Numbered from the stretch's first letter, positions 1-7,741 are shown. The stretch is 24,979 bases of DNA from an uncultured Gemella sp. (GCA_945929765.1 CAMEOL010000002.1:1-24979), one strand, 5' to 3'. Made by a program: numbers and translations. Notes: generated by a model from the letters alone, not told the origin.

Positions 1-549
1 TGTAATTATACAAAGTATTCCTATTATTATCCAAATATTTAATGCTAATCCTAACCTAAAATTTTTACCTATTAAATTAGAAGTAGCTAGAGGATAACTT
101 ACTGCTGCTGCAAATGAAGCTGTAACTGTCATAGTTACTGTATATATACCTGTCATAACTCCTAAATTGTCAGCAAAATATTTTTTTGTAACAGCAGGTA
201 AAAGTACGTTACCTATTGCTATACCAATTCCTATTATAAAAGTTGAAACAAAAAATACTGTTGTATTTATATAAAATCTTAGTGCTAACCCTATAGTTAT
301 TACTATAGTTGAATAAAATAAAGTTTTTTCTAAACCATTTTTGTTAGATATTTTTGTAACTACGGGACTTAATATAGCAAATGCTATTAGTGGAATTGTT
401 GTTATAAATCCTGCTAATGTATTATTTATTGATAAAGTTTCTTTTACTATTCCTATTATAGCTCCTATTCCTGTTATAGGAGTTCTTAATATGGAACCTA
501 ATAAAACTATTCCTATTAAAATTAATGCTCCACTTTTTTTATAATTCAT
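1..549 (-). CDS. CynX/NimT-type MFS permease, N-terminal part (runs off left edge)
   Basis: The minus-strand frame opens with ATG at 549 behind a GAGGTC ribosome-binding site (555-560) and stays open for 183 codons to the window edge, so the C-terminal half is missing. The protein is very hydrophobic from the start. Residues about 5-20 (ALILIGIVLLGSILRTPITG) followed by a GxIxGIVKETL-like stretch resemble the first helix and loop of CynX/NimT (cyanate or 2-nitroimidazole permease) major facilitator proteins. Further membrane segments follow at about 45-60, 75-95 and 100-120. The substrate cannot be told from sequence. The gene lies downstream of dnaN on the same strand but behind a terminator-like hairpin, so it is probably transcribed separately. 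Family assignment is fairly sure; the role is not. Confidence 0.75.
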   Translation of the reverse strand, partial: MNYKKSGALILIGIVLLGSILRTPITGIGAIIGIVKETLSINNTLAGFITTIPLIAFAILSPVVTKISNKNGLEKTLFYSTIVITIGLALRFYINTTVFFVSTFIIGIGIAIGNVLLPAVTKKYFADNLGVMTGIYTVTMTVTASFAAAVSYPLATSNLIGKNFRLGLALNIWIIIGILCIIT

Positions 550-576
550 ATTTTGACCTCATTTCTTATTTCATAG

Positions 577-628
577 AAAAAAGAGTAGAATTATTTTGTA
601 CTACTATAATTTTATTCTACCCTTTTTA
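577..628 (-). terminator. Probable bidirectional terminator between dnaN and the MFS gene
   Basis: GAGTAGAAT (583-591) pairs with ATTCTACCC (614-622) with one G-T mismatch. On the minus strand the stem is followed by CTCTTTTTT, and on the plus strand by a shorter T run. It would end dnaA-dnaN transcription. Confidence 0.6.
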
Positions 629-646
629 TTCTTCATTCTTTCCTAA

Positions 647-1786
647 TTAATAAGTTCTTACAGGTAATAATACTTGAATAATATCTCTATGATAATCGCT
701 AGGTTGCATTATAAAGGCTGTAAGTTCTCCAGAAAATTTAATTATAACTTCTTCTGAATTTACTGCAGAAATTGCTTCTTTTAAAAATTTAGCAGATACA
801 GCAATTTCAAATTTTCCTACTTCACTTGAAGTTTCTGCTATAATTTCTTCTTCAGCTGTTCCTAATTCCTTAGAATATGATGTTAAATTTACTATATTTT
901 CATCTATATTTAATTTAATAATATCATTTTTCTCATCTCTACTTACTAAAGATACTCTATCTACTGCATTATACAAAATTTTGCTGTTAGCTGTAAATTT
1001 ACATTCAAAAATAGAAGGAACTAATTTCTCTGTATTTGGATATTTTCCACTTATCAATAGAACAGTATAAACTATATTTTCATAAACAAATACTACTCTA
1101 TTATTTTCAAAGAAAATATCTAAGTCTTTTTCACTATTTTCTATTATTTTCTGAATAGACTGTAATGCTTTTCTAGGGATAATTAAATTAAATTCTTTGT
1201 TATCTTCATTATTTTGTAAATGTAATCTTCTTTTACTTAATCTATGTGAATCTGTTGCTATTGCTGTCAAATAACCTTTTTCTAAAATTAAATTTACACC
1301 TTCTAATACAGGTCTTTGATCATTAATAGCTGTACAAAAAATAGTTTCTTTTATTATAGCATTAAAAATTTTAGAATTTAATGTTATTTTGTTTTCTTTA
1401 GATACATAAGGCATTTCAGGATAATCATTAACATCATAACCTTGTATATTATATTCACTTTTTCCTGATTTTATTTTTATAGTTTGATCTTTTGTTTCTA
1501 TTTCTATTATATCTGTAGGTGCTTTTCTTATTATATCCAAAATATATCTTGCCGAAATAACTGCTTCACCTTCTTGTTCTATAGTAATAATTTCTTTATC
1601 TTCTTCTACTGTATTAATATAGTATTCCATAGAAACTAATGAATCACTTCCTGTAAGTAACATTTTATCATTTTTTAGTTCTATTTTTATTCCTTTTAAT
1701 ACTTCAAAAACAGGTGTAGGTGAAATAGCTTTTGAAACTATATTTAATCCATCTAAAAATTTATTTTTTATTATTGTAAATTTCAT
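647..1786 (-). CDS. dnaN: DNA polymerase III beta subunit (sliding clamp)
   Basis: The 379-residue product has the usual length for the beta clamp, the ring that holds DNA polymerase III and other repair and replication factors on DNA. Recognisable features are the N-terminal MKFTI start, the region with RPVLEGV and ATDSHRL (about residues 155-185) found in almost every bacterial clamp, and a C-terminal end in LLPVRTY, matching the conserved L-P-V/M-R tail at the partner-binding pocket. ATG at 1786 follows AGGAGAAAAC. The gene lies 141 bases after dnaA on the same strand, the standard order, and the gap contains the origin unwinding site. Downstream is a terminator and then a transporter rather than the usual recF. 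Identification is certain. Confidence 0.98.
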   Translation of the reverse strand: MKFTIIKNKFLDGLNIVSKAISPTPVFEVLKGIKIELKNDKMLLTGSDSLVSMEYYINTVEEDKEIITIEQEGEAVISARYILDIIRKAPTDIIEIETKDQTIKIKSGKSEYNIQGYDVNDYPEMPYVSKENKITLNSKIFNAIIKETIFCTAINDQRPVLEGVNLILEKGYLTAIATDSHRLSKRRLHLQNNEDNKEFNLIIPRKALQSIQKIIENSEKDLDIFFENNRVVFVYENIVYTVLLISGKYPNTEKLVPSIFECKFTANSKILYNAVDRVSLVSRDEKNDIIKLNIDENIVNLTSYSKELGTAEEEIIAETSSEVGKFEIAVSAKFLKEAISAVNSEEVIIKFSGELTAFIMQPSDYHRDIIQVLLPVRTY

Positions 1787-1927
1787 GTTTTCTCCTAATA
1801 ATATATATATAATATTTTAATAATAATAATAATAAGGGGTGTATAAACTGTGGAAAAGTAAATAAAATATATTTCCCTGTTGAAAACTAACTTGTGGAAA
1901 AACTTTTTAAAAAAAATTAAAAAGTTG
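1787..1927. other. oriC: dnaA-dnaN intergenic unwinding region
   Basis: Read on the minus strand (dnaA to dnaN), the gap holds TTTTCCACA (1901-1893), a one-mismatch box TTTTCAACA (1886-1878), TTTTCCACA (1857-1849), then TTTATACA (1847-1840, box-like), CCCC (1839-1836), six TTA triplets and a pure A/T tract to about 1798. Adjacent boxes, a short GC block, triplet repeats and an AT-rich tract are in the order known for the Bacillus subtilis basal unwinding system (DnaA boxes, GC cluster, DnaA-trios). I infer that this is where strands open. The box cluster upstream of dnaA would be the second half of a bipartite origin. Confidence 0.85.
1818..1835 (+). repeat. DnaA-trio candidate: six TAA triplets
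   Basis: Six perfect TAA repeats run directly up to GGGG (1836-1839). Read 3'-5' from the box side, this strand is AAT repeated, which fits the DnaA-trio consensus 3'-(G/A)AT-5' bound by the DnaA filament as single-stranded DNA. The position next to the GC block and a DnaA box argues against a chance microsatellite. Confidence 0.7.
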
Positions 1928-3418
1928 TTAGTTGTTAAGTTTATTTTTTAAAACTTCTATATCATCTGCTAAAGAACTGTCTTCAGTTTTTGTTTCAGAA
2001 ATTTTAGATATTGCATAAAAAATAGTTGAGTGATCTTTATTAAAACTTTTGCCTATTGCTGGTAAAGAAAGTTCAGTTAAATCACGACATAAATATATAG
2101 CCATCATACGAGCGTTAACTATATCTTTACTTCTTTTAGCAGAAAGAAGATCACTAACAGAAACATTGTAATGTTCAGAAACTACATTAATGATTTTAGT
2201 AGGGTCTATTTTTTTCTTAATAATATTAACACGTTTTTTTACGATAGATTCGGCTGTTGTTAGATTCGGCTTTTCGTTAGGTTTTGTAAGGAATTTTAAT
2301 TCTTTTACTATACCTTCTAATTCTCTAATATTTCTATTTGTATTTTGATGAATATTACCTGCAATAAAACTCATAACTGCTTCGTCTAATTCTAAATTAA
2401 CTTCTTTACATTTTAGTTTAAGAATAGCAGTTATTGTTTCGTATCCTGGTGGGGTAATATCAGCAGTAATACCTGATTCAAATCTAGAAACTAATCTATC
2501 TTCTAATTCATCTAGTTGTGAAGGAGATCTATCGCTTATAAGAACAATTTGTTTGTTATTTAATTGTAAATCATTAAAAGTATGGAAAAATGCATTTTGT
2601 GTTTCATTTTTACCAACTAAAAATTGAATATCATCTATTAATAAAGCATCAACTTGTCGATATTTTTTTTGGAAAGCTTCATTAATTTTTGTATCTTGAG
2701 TATTACCACCAGTGTTAATAAGACGCATAAAATCCGTTAAAAATTGTTCAGACGTAACACATTCAATTTTAAATTCAGGATGTTCTTTTTCTAATTCATT
2801 ACCAATAGCGTGTAATAAGTGTGTTTTTCCTAATCCAACTCCACCATAAATAAATACAGGGTTATATTGTCCAGGATACATAGCTACTGTATGTGCAATA
2901 TTATGAGCATATTGGTTACCTTCACCTACAATAAAATTTTCAAAAGTAAAATTTTTATTTAGCGAAGGATTGTGTTTTGATGTAGAAGTTATTTTCGGTT
3001 CAGGAGCTTTATAATCATCTAAAGAAAAAGATTGTTTTTGATAAAAATTTTGAGCTCCAGAAGGCTTATCTTTAGCTAAAAAATTGTTCAGTATTAATTG
3101 TTCAGAAGAAATAGAATCGGATTCTTTCTTTCTTTTATCTTCAATAAAGTTATTGTTGTTATCAACATAATCATAAAAAACGACAAAATTAAGCCCGGTA
3201 TTATTTTTTAAGGCATTTTTTATTTCATTGTCAAAAAAGTTTTCTAAATAATTAGAAATAAGAGAATTAGAACTAACGATAGAAACAGTAAGATTTTTAA
3301 AATCAACATTATCAATAGAACTATTTAAAAACCAAGTATTAAGAACATCTTCATTAACTATTTCATTTTCTTTAAAATGCTTTAAAATATTTTCCCAAAG
3401 AAAATTAGCATTACTCAT
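1928..3418 (-). CDS. dnaA: Chromosomal replication initiator DnaA
   Basis: The 496-residue protein is the AAA+ initiator that binds DnaA boxes and melts oriC. Domain I is at about 1-85, a variable asparagine/serine-rich linker at about 86-150, and the AAA+ domain starts near 155. The AAA+ domain shows Walker A GGVGLGKT (192-199), Walker B LLIDDIQF (259-266) and a sensor/arginine-finger region around SRFESG (311-316). The C-terminal domain IV has the DNA-binding signature KDHSTI (461-466). The frame is open 18 codons further upstream, but ATG at 3418 is the likely start: a perfect GGAGGTGA lies just ahead of it, and the upstream extension would overlap the promoter and a DnaA box. dnaN follows. 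Certain. Confidence 0.98.
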   Translation of the reverse strand: MSNANFLWENILKHFKENEIVNEDVLNTWFLNSSIDNVDFKNLTVSIVSSNSLISNYLENFFDNEIKNALKNNTGLNFVVFYDYVDNNNNFIEDKRKKESDSISSEQLILNNFLAKDKPSGAQNFYQKQSFSLDDYKAPEPKITSTSKHNPSLNKNFTFENFIVGEGNQYAHNIAHTVAMYPGQYNPVFIYGGVGLGKTHLLHAIGNELEKEHPEFKIECVTSEQFLTDFMRLINTGGNTQDTKINEAFQKKYRQVDALLIDDIQFLVGKNETQNAFFHTFNDLQLNNKQIVLISDRSPSQLDELEDRLVSRFESGITADITPPGYETITAILKLKCKEVNLELDEAVMSFIAGNIHQNTNRNIRELEGIVKELKFLTKPNEKPNLTTAESIVKKRVNIIKKKIDPTKIINVVSEHYNVSVSDLLSAKRSKDIVNARMMAIYLCRDLTELSLPAIGKSFNKDHSTIFYAISKISETKTEDSSLADDIEVLKNKLNN

Positions 3419-3445
3419 AAAGTCACCTCCAAAAAGTCTATAAAA

Positions 3446-3474
3446 ATAATAACATAAAAAAAGTTTTTCCACAA
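3446..3474 (-). promoter_or_regulatory. dnaA promoter overlapped by a DnaA box
   Basis: On the minus strand, -35 TTGTGG (3474-3469), a 17-base spacer and -10 TATTAT (3451-3446) preceded by TGT (extended -10). The -35 lies inside the DnaA box at 3465-3473, so bound DnaA should repress its own gene. This is inferred from position. Confidence 0.6.
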
Positions 3475-3776
3475 GTTGTTAATATTTTTTTGAAAAATGT
3501 TAATAACTAAAAAAATAAAGATAAAAATTCTGTGGAAAACTAGAATATTAAAAAGAAAAAATTAGTATTCAAATAAATTTTCCACAAGAAATATAACACA
3601 TAAAAGACATATATATAAAAGAAAAAGAAGTTTTTAACAAATTTTAAAAAGCTGTGGAAAACTAAAATGTTAGAAGTTTTTGTTTTTGTGGAAAACTGTG
3701 TTAAAAATGTGGAAAATTTTAATTGTAAGTGAAGCTTTTTAATAAGTTTTCAAAAGAAAACTTATATTTTTCCACA
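3465..3776. other. oriC: cluster of seven DnaA boxes upstream of dnaA
   Basis: Seven exact copies of TTTTCCACA occur: forward at 3465-3473, 3578-3586 and 3768-3776; reverse at 3531-3539, 3653-3661, 3687-3695 and 3708-3716. Every copy has T rather than A at position 3 of the textbook TTATCCACA. Exact copies also occur twice in the dnaA-dnaN gap. The density and mixed orientation mark the upstream half of the origin. Confidence 0.9.
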
Positions 3777-4004
3777 AATAATACTTTGTAATTTTCTTTT
3801 TTTAAAAGAAATAGTAGAAAATATAGAAGTATATTAATACATTTTCAATTTATACTATAATTAACTATTAAAGATAATTTATTATACTTTGGTCATTGAT
3901 AATTATAGAATATTTAAGTTTTTTTATTGTTTGTTGGGAATGTCATATTTACAATATACGAAGAAAAAATTTTTGTGAAAAAGAGGGAAAATTAGCTTAA
4001 AGTC
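3777..4004. other. Intergenic DNA between the DnaA-box cluster and rpmH; nothing further recognised
   Basis: About 230 bases of AT-rich sequence with no open frame of note, no DnaA box and no clear hairpin. It probably serves as the right flank of the origin and the upstream region of the rpmH promoter. Confidence 0.5.
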
Positions 4005-4031
4005 TTGCATTTTTTATAATATTGTGATAAT
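4005..4031 (+). promoter_or_regulatory. rpmH promoter
   Basis: TTGCAT (4005-4010) and GATAAT (4026-4031) with an extended TGT element in front, spacer 15 bases. An alternative is TTAGCT (3992-3997) with TATAAT (4015-4020), spacer 17. One or both should drive the ribosomal protein gene. Confidence 0.5.
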
Positions 4032-4086
4032 ATTTTATAGTTATTACATCTATCTTTATAAAAAATACTACTCGAGGAGGACTAAA

Positions 4087-4221
4087 ATGAAACGTACGTA
4101 TCAACCAAATAAAAGAAAACATTCAAAAGTTCACGGATTTAGAGCTCGTATGAGTACTAAAAACGGACGTAAAGTATTAGCTAGACGTAGAGCTAAAGGA
4201 AGAAAAGTTCTATCAGCATAA
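4087..4221 (+). CDS. rpmH: 50S ribosomal protein L34
   Basis: The 44-residue, strongly basic protein begins MKRTYQPN and ends KGRKVLSA, the universal L34 pattern, with the conserved HGFRARM region at about 16-22. L34 is a small protein of the large ribosomal subunit. The frame is open further upstream from a GTG at 4024, but ATG at 4087 is the real start because a GAGGAGG ribosome-binding site (4074-4080) lies directly before it and L34 is always about 44-46 residues. It is divergent from dnaA and followed by rnpA, the classical origin neighbourhood. Certain. Confidence 0.98.
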   Translation: MKRTYQPNKRKHSKVHGFRARMSTKNGRKVLARRRAKGRKVLSA

Positions 4222-4240
4222 TAGTTTAAATAAATAATAT

Positions 4241-4276
4241 AGAGATCTAGAATTAAAAATTTTAGATCTCTTTTTT
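4241..4276 (+). terminator. Terminator between rpmH and rnpA
   Basis: AGAGATCTAGAATT (4241-4254) pairs with AATTTTAGATCTCT (4258-4271) except for one G-T, with a three-base loop and a T run to 4276. It should strongly reduce readthrough, leaving rnpA to its own promoter. Confidence 0.8.
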
Positions 4277-4298
4277 CATGAATATTTTAATAAGATAG

Positions 4299-4327
4299 TT
4301 GTAAAAAAAAATATAAACTGTTAAAAT
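4299..4327 (+). promoter_or_regulatory. rnpA promoter
   Basis: TTGTAA (4299-4304), a 17-base spacer, then TAAAAT (4322-4327). It sits 24 bases before the rnpA start and downstream of the rpmH terminator. Confidence 0.6.
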
Positions 4328-4350
4328 ATACTACATAGAAAGGTTTTAAA

Positions 4351-4698
4351 ATGAAAAAAGAATATCGAGTAAAAAAAAGTACTGAATTTGATCGTATAAT
4401 AAAAGAAAAAAAATCTTTTGCAAATAGGCAGTTTGTAATTTATTATAGTAAAAATAATGAAAATCATATGCGTTTAGGAATATCAGTGAGCAAAAAATTA
4501 GGAAAAGCTCATGAAAGAAACAAACTAAAAAGATATGTTCGTGAAAATTTTAATAAAAAGAAAGATTTAATTAAATCTTATGATATTATTATTATAGTTC
4601 GTCAAGGAGCTGTAGGAATAGATTTTGATCAATTTAGTAATTCTATAAATCATATTTTAATAAAAACAAAATTATATAAAGAGAAGAGGCGTAAATAA
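4351..4698 (+). CDS. rnpA: Ribonuclease P protein component
   Basis: The 115-residue basic protein is the protein subunit of RNase P, which with its catalytic RNA removes 5' leaders from pre-tRNAs. The family signature is clear: LGISVSKKLGKAHERNKLKR at about 47-66 includes the RNR-type helix that binds RNA, and the N-terminal MKKEYRVKKSTEFDRI is typical. The start ATG follows AGAAAGG. The stop overlaps the start of jag by one base (TAATG), which indicates translational coupling. In most Firmicutes the membrane insertase gene yidC/spoIIIJ lies between these two; here it is absent. Certain. Confidence 0.97.
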   Translation: MKKEYRVKKSTEFDRIIKEKKSFANRQFVIYYSKNNENHMRLGISVSKKLGKAHERNKLKRYVRENFNKKKDLIKSYDIIIIVRQGAVGIDFDQFSNSINHILIKTKLYKEKRRK

Positions 4699-5471
4699 TG
4701 GAAAAATACGTATATGTAGCACAAAATGTAGATGAAGCTATAAAAAAAGGTTTAGAAGATTTAAAATTAAAGGAAGAACAAGTAAAAATTGAAGTAGAAG
4801 AAGCAGGAAGTTCAGGTTTATTTGGTCTTTTTAAGAAAGAAGCACGAGTTTCATTAACACCACTAGATAATGAATACAAAAAAATAGTAGACTTTAAAAC
4901 AGAAAAAAATGTAGTGGAAGAAGCGATACAAAAAGAAAAGATAGTTGAAGAAAGTGCACCAGTTGTAAAAGAAAAACAAAACAAAGAAAAAGTAGAAAAA
5001 AAAGAAGATAGAATAGTTGCAAATAAAGAAAGTATAACTAAGTATATGACAAAAATAGTTCATTCTATGGGATTTGATACAGCAATTTTGCAATTTGAAG
5101 AAGAAGGAAATAAAAATTATACATTGAGAATAACGAATGTAGATAATACAAGTTTACTAATAGGAAAAAGAGGAAACACCTTAAATAGCTTACAAGTTTT
5201 GGCAAATAATTATGCTAAAAAATTCACTAAACATTATTATCGTATTAATGTAGATTGTGATGAATATCGTGATAGTAGAAAAGAAACGTTAGAAGAGTTA
5301 GCATTAAACATGGCAAAAAAATCTAAAAAACTTGGACAACCAGTACAATTAGAACCTATGACAAGTTCAGAAAGAAAAATAATACATAACGCTCTTAGTG
5401 ATATTCAAAATGTAGAAACAGAATCGCATGGAAAAGAACCTTATCGCTATTTAGTTATTACAGCAAAATAG
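4698..5471 (+). CDS. jag: Jag/KhpB, RNA-binding protein with Jag_N, KH and R3H domains
   Basis: The 257-residue protein has three parts. Residues 1-52 are a Jag_N domain (KYVYVAQNVDEAI and GSSGLFGLFKKEARV). Residues about 60-115 are a lysine/glutamate-rich linker. Residues about 115-257 hold a KH domain with the GKRG loop in LLIGKRGNTLNSLQ (about 153-166), then an R3H domain with SERKIIHNAL near 225. In related species KhpB works with KhpA as a global RNA chaperone affecting cell elongation and division. The gene overlaps rnpA by one base. It is followed after 9 bases by a receiver-domain gene whose ribosome-binding site overlaps the jag stop, so the three genes are probably one transcript. 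Confidence 0.95.
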   Translation: MEKYVYVAQNVDEAIKKGLEDLKLKEEQVKIEVEEAGSSGLFGLFKKEARVSLTPLDNEYKKIVDFKTEKNVVEEAIQKEKIVEESAPVVKEKQNKEKVEKKEDRIVANKESITKYMTKIVHSMGFDTAILQFEEEGNKNYTLRITNVDNTSLLIGKRGNTLNSLQVLANNYAKKFTKHYYRINVDCDEYRDSRKETLEELALNMAKKSKKLGQPVQLEPMTSSERKIIHNALSDIQNVETESHGKEPYRYLVITAK

Positions 5472-5480
5472 GAGATTAAT

Positions 5481-5855
5481 ATGAAAAAAATATTAATTGT
5501 AGAAGATAGTCCGTATTATTATGAGAGAGCAAAACAACTTGCAAATAGTCTAGGATTAGAAGTTATATTGGCATTTAACGGAAAACAGGGTGTGGAACTT
5601 TATAAAAAAGAAAATCCAACATATGTATTAATGGATATTTGTATGCCTATTATGGATGGACTTGATGCTACAAAAGAAATAACATCATATGATTCTAGTT
5701 CTAAAATAATAATATGCAGCAGTGTAGGTCATGTGCCAATATATAAAAAACAAGCGATAAAAAATGGAGCTAAAGCATTTTTACCGAAAGAATTTTCTAT
5801 AGAAGAAATGGAAGAAATTTTACAAGAGTTAGATTTATACGATAAAACTAGCTAG
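5481..5855 (+). CDS. Stand-alone CheY-like response regulator receiver
   Basis: The 124-residue protein is a single receiver domain with no output domain. It keeps the phosphorylation apparatus: acidic E8-D9 in VEDS, phosphoacceptor D52 in VLMDICMP, S80/S81 in ICSSVG and K103 in LPKE. The C-terminus runs out in an acidic helix ending DLYDKTS. The start follows TAGGAG, which overlaps the jag stop codon. It sits between jag and mnmE, where no regulator is expected, and no kinase or chemotaxis gene is next to it. It may accept phosphate from a distant kinase and act by protein contact, as CheY and Spo0F do. The family is sure; partner and role are unknown. Confidence 0.88.
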   Translation: MKKILIVEDSPYYYERAKQLANSLGLEVILAFNGKQGVELYKKENPTYVLMDICMPIMDGLDATKEITSYDSSSKIIICSSVGHVPIYKKQAIKNGAKAFLPKEFSIEEMEEILQELDLYDKTS

Positions 5856-5899
5856 GATAAAAATAAAAGACAAAATAGCATAAATATAATAAAATAAAA

Positions 5900-5950
5900 G
5901 GAACTGGAGTTCTAGGAAGATGTATATCCCCTAACCTAGTTCCGTTTTTT
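5900..5950 (+). terminator. Terminator or attenuator between the receiver gene and mnmE
   Basis: CCTAGTTCC (5935-5943) can pair with GGAA (5900-5903) plus CTAGG (5912-5916) around an eight-base bulge, or GGAACT (5900-5905) with AGTTCC (5938-5943). It is followed by GTTTTTT. The competing pairings and the position just before mnmE allow either a simple terminator or an attenuator. Confidence 0.55.
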
Positions 5951-5977
5951 ATTAAAAATGAGAAAGAGAGAAAAAAT

Positions 5978-7360
5978 ATGAGTGAAACAATAGCAGCTAT
6001 ATCTACAGCGTTAGGAGAAGGAGCTATAGGAATTGTTAGATTAAGTGGGAAAGAAGCATTCGATATAGCAGACAAAATAATAAAATTACCAAAAAATAAA
6101 ACTTTAAAAAGCGTAGATAGTCACACAATAAACTACGGTCATGTTGTAGATCCAAAAACAAAAGAAAAAATTGAAGAAATTATGGTAGTAAAAATGGCTT
6201 CTCCAAGAACATATACTTGTGAAGATATAGTAGAAATAAACTGTCACGGAGGAATAAGAACTATTCAAAAAATATTAAGTCTTTGTTTGGATAACGGCGC
6301 AAGAATAGCAGAACCAGGAGAATTTACAAAAAGAGCTTTTCTTAATGGTCGTATAGACTTATCACAAGCGGAGGCAGTAATAGATTTTATAAAAAGTAAA
6401 ACTGATGAAGCAAGCCTATTAGCAAATAACCAAATGCAAGGAAGATTATCAAACTTAATAAAGAGATTACGAGCAGAAATTTTGGATATTTTAGCAGTAG
6501 TAGAAGTAAATATAGACTACCCAGAATACGATGATTTAGAAATAGAAACGACGAGTACAATTTTAAAAAAATCAGTAACTATTAAAAGAGATTTAGAAAA
6601 TTTATTAGAGACATCAAAACAAGGAAAAATTATAAAAGATGGATTAAATACAGCTATTATAGGACGTCCAAATGTAGGAAAAAGCTCGTTACTTAACAAT
6701 CTATTACAAGAAAATAAAGCAATAGTAACAGATATTGCTGGGACTACGAGAGATGTATTAGAAGAGTACGTAAACATAAAGGGAGTACCTATAAAATTAA
6801 TAGATACAGCAGGAATAAGAGAAACGGATGACATAGTAGAACAAATAGGAGTTGAACGTAGTAAAAAAGCATTAGAACAAGCCGATTTAATATTATTTTT
6901 ATTAAATAGTAGTGAAGAATTAACAGAAAAAGATAAAGAATTAATAAAACTTACAGAAAATAAACAAACAATAGTAATTCTAAACAAACTAGATTTAGAA
7001 ACAAAAATAGACATAGACGAAGTAAGAAAAATTTCATACAATCACCCTATTATTAAGACTTCTATGACTACATACGAAGGAATAGAAAGTTTAGAAAAAA
7101 ATATAAGAGAAATGTTTTTTGATGGAAAAGCAAAACCAAAAGATGCTACTTATTTATCAAACACAAGACAAATTAACTTAATAACAAGAGCGTTAACAAG
7201 TTTAAATGATGCTATAAATGCGGCAGAACAAGGGTTAGAGGTAGATATGGTTTTAATAGACTATACAACAACATTTAATTTACTAGGAGAAGTTATAGGG
7301 GAAGATACGAGTGAAGAACTAATAAATGAGCTATTCAGCAGGTTCTGTTTAGGTAAGTAA
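5978..7360 (+). CDS. mnmE: tRNA modification GTPase MnmE
   Basis: The 460-residue protein is full length for MnmE (TrmE), which with MnmG installs carboxymethylaminomethyl groups on wobble uridine 34 of certain tRNAs. The N-terminal tetrahydrofolate-binding domain (about 1-118) starts [22 protein letters not shown]. The helical domain carries an inserted G domain with GRPNVGKSS (229-237), TDIAGTTRD (251-259), DTAGIRET (276-283) and NKLD (336-339). The C-terminus is FCLGK, keeping the essential C-x-G-K motif with Cys457. The start follows GAGAAAGAGAG. The usual partner gene mnmG does not follow; 350 bases of non-coding DNA do. Certain. Confidence 0.97.
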   Translation: MSETIAAISTALGEGAIGIVRLSGKEAFDIADKIIKLPKNKTLKSVDSHTINYGHVVDPKTKEKIEEIMVVKMASPRTYTCEDIVEINCHGGIRTIQKILSLCLDNGARIAEPGEFTKRAFLNGRIDLSQAEAVIDFIKSKTDEASLLANNQMQGRLSNLIKRLRAEILDILAVVEVNIDYPEYDDLEIETTSTILKKSVTIKRDLENLLETSKQGKIIKDGLNTAIIGRPNVGKSSLLNNLLQENKAIVTDIAGTTRDVLEEYVNIKGVPIKLIDTAGIRETDDIVEQIGVERSKKALEQADLILFLLNSSEELTEKDKELIKLTENKQTIVILNKLDLETKIDIDEVRKISYNHPIIKTSMTTYEGIESLEKNIREMFFDGKAKPKDATYLSNTRQINLITRALTSLNDAINAAEQGLEVDMVLIDYTTTFNLLGEVIGEDTSEELINELFSRFCLGK

Positions 7361-7715
7361 AAAACGGGATACTTTAAATAAAAAGTAAAAGCACATAAAA
7401 CAGTATAGTTAGGTTGTTAAAAGAAAAAATAGAGAAAACTAAATTTTGAAGAGAAATTAAAAAATATTAGATAAACAGAAATTTTCAAACAATTAATTAA
7501 CAACGTCTAATTAAAATTTTTACAAGGGAGTTTTTTTATTAAATGTAAGTATTATTAAATAACTTACTAGAAAAAAATCACCATAAAAATTTATCTTAAC
7601 AAATTTTTAGAAATTATTTAACTTTCTGAGGATATAAACATTGGAAATTTTTTTAAGGAATTAGAAAAAAAATGAATATTATAATATGGTAAAATAAAAG
7701 TATTAAAATAAAATA
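7361..7715. other. Non-coding gap after mnmE, with exoA promoter element
   Basis: About 355 bases, very AT-rich, without a recognisable gene or a convincing mnmE terminator. A weak inverted repeat is GTAAGT/ACTTAC near 7545-7570. Near the right end an extended -10 TGGTAAAAT (7687-7695) and a TATAAT (7680-7685) can drive exoA. The place where mnmG would be expected is empty, and I see no mnmG remnant. Confidence 0.5.
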
Positions 7716-7731
7716 TGTTACACGTGAAACA
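7716..7731. promoter_or_regulatory. parS centromere site (16/16 match)
   Basis: TGTTACACGTGAAACA matches the ParB/Spo0J-binding consensus TGTTNCACGTGAAACA at every position. It lies about 4 kb from the DnaA-box cluster, where parS sites normally concentrate, in the leader between the exoA promoter and its ribosome-binding site (AAGGAG begins at its last base). ParB loaded here would spread and recruit condensin for origin segregation. Confidence 0.93.
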
Positions 7732-7741
7732 AGGAGAAAAC

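Noticed and set aside
1818..1835. TAA array as a simple microsatellite
   Set aside because: Its exact placement between a GC block with DnaA boxes and the AT-rich tract is better explained by an origin function.
6517..7041. Open frame of 174 codons on the minus strand within mnmE
   Set aside because: It is antisense to a certain gene, has no ribosome-binding site and its serine/phenylalanine-rich product is typical of the reverse of AT-rich coding sequence.
7361..7714. Remnant of mnmG after mnmE
   Set aside because: No frame gives MnmG-like FAD-binding motifs, and the interval is far too short and too AT-rich.
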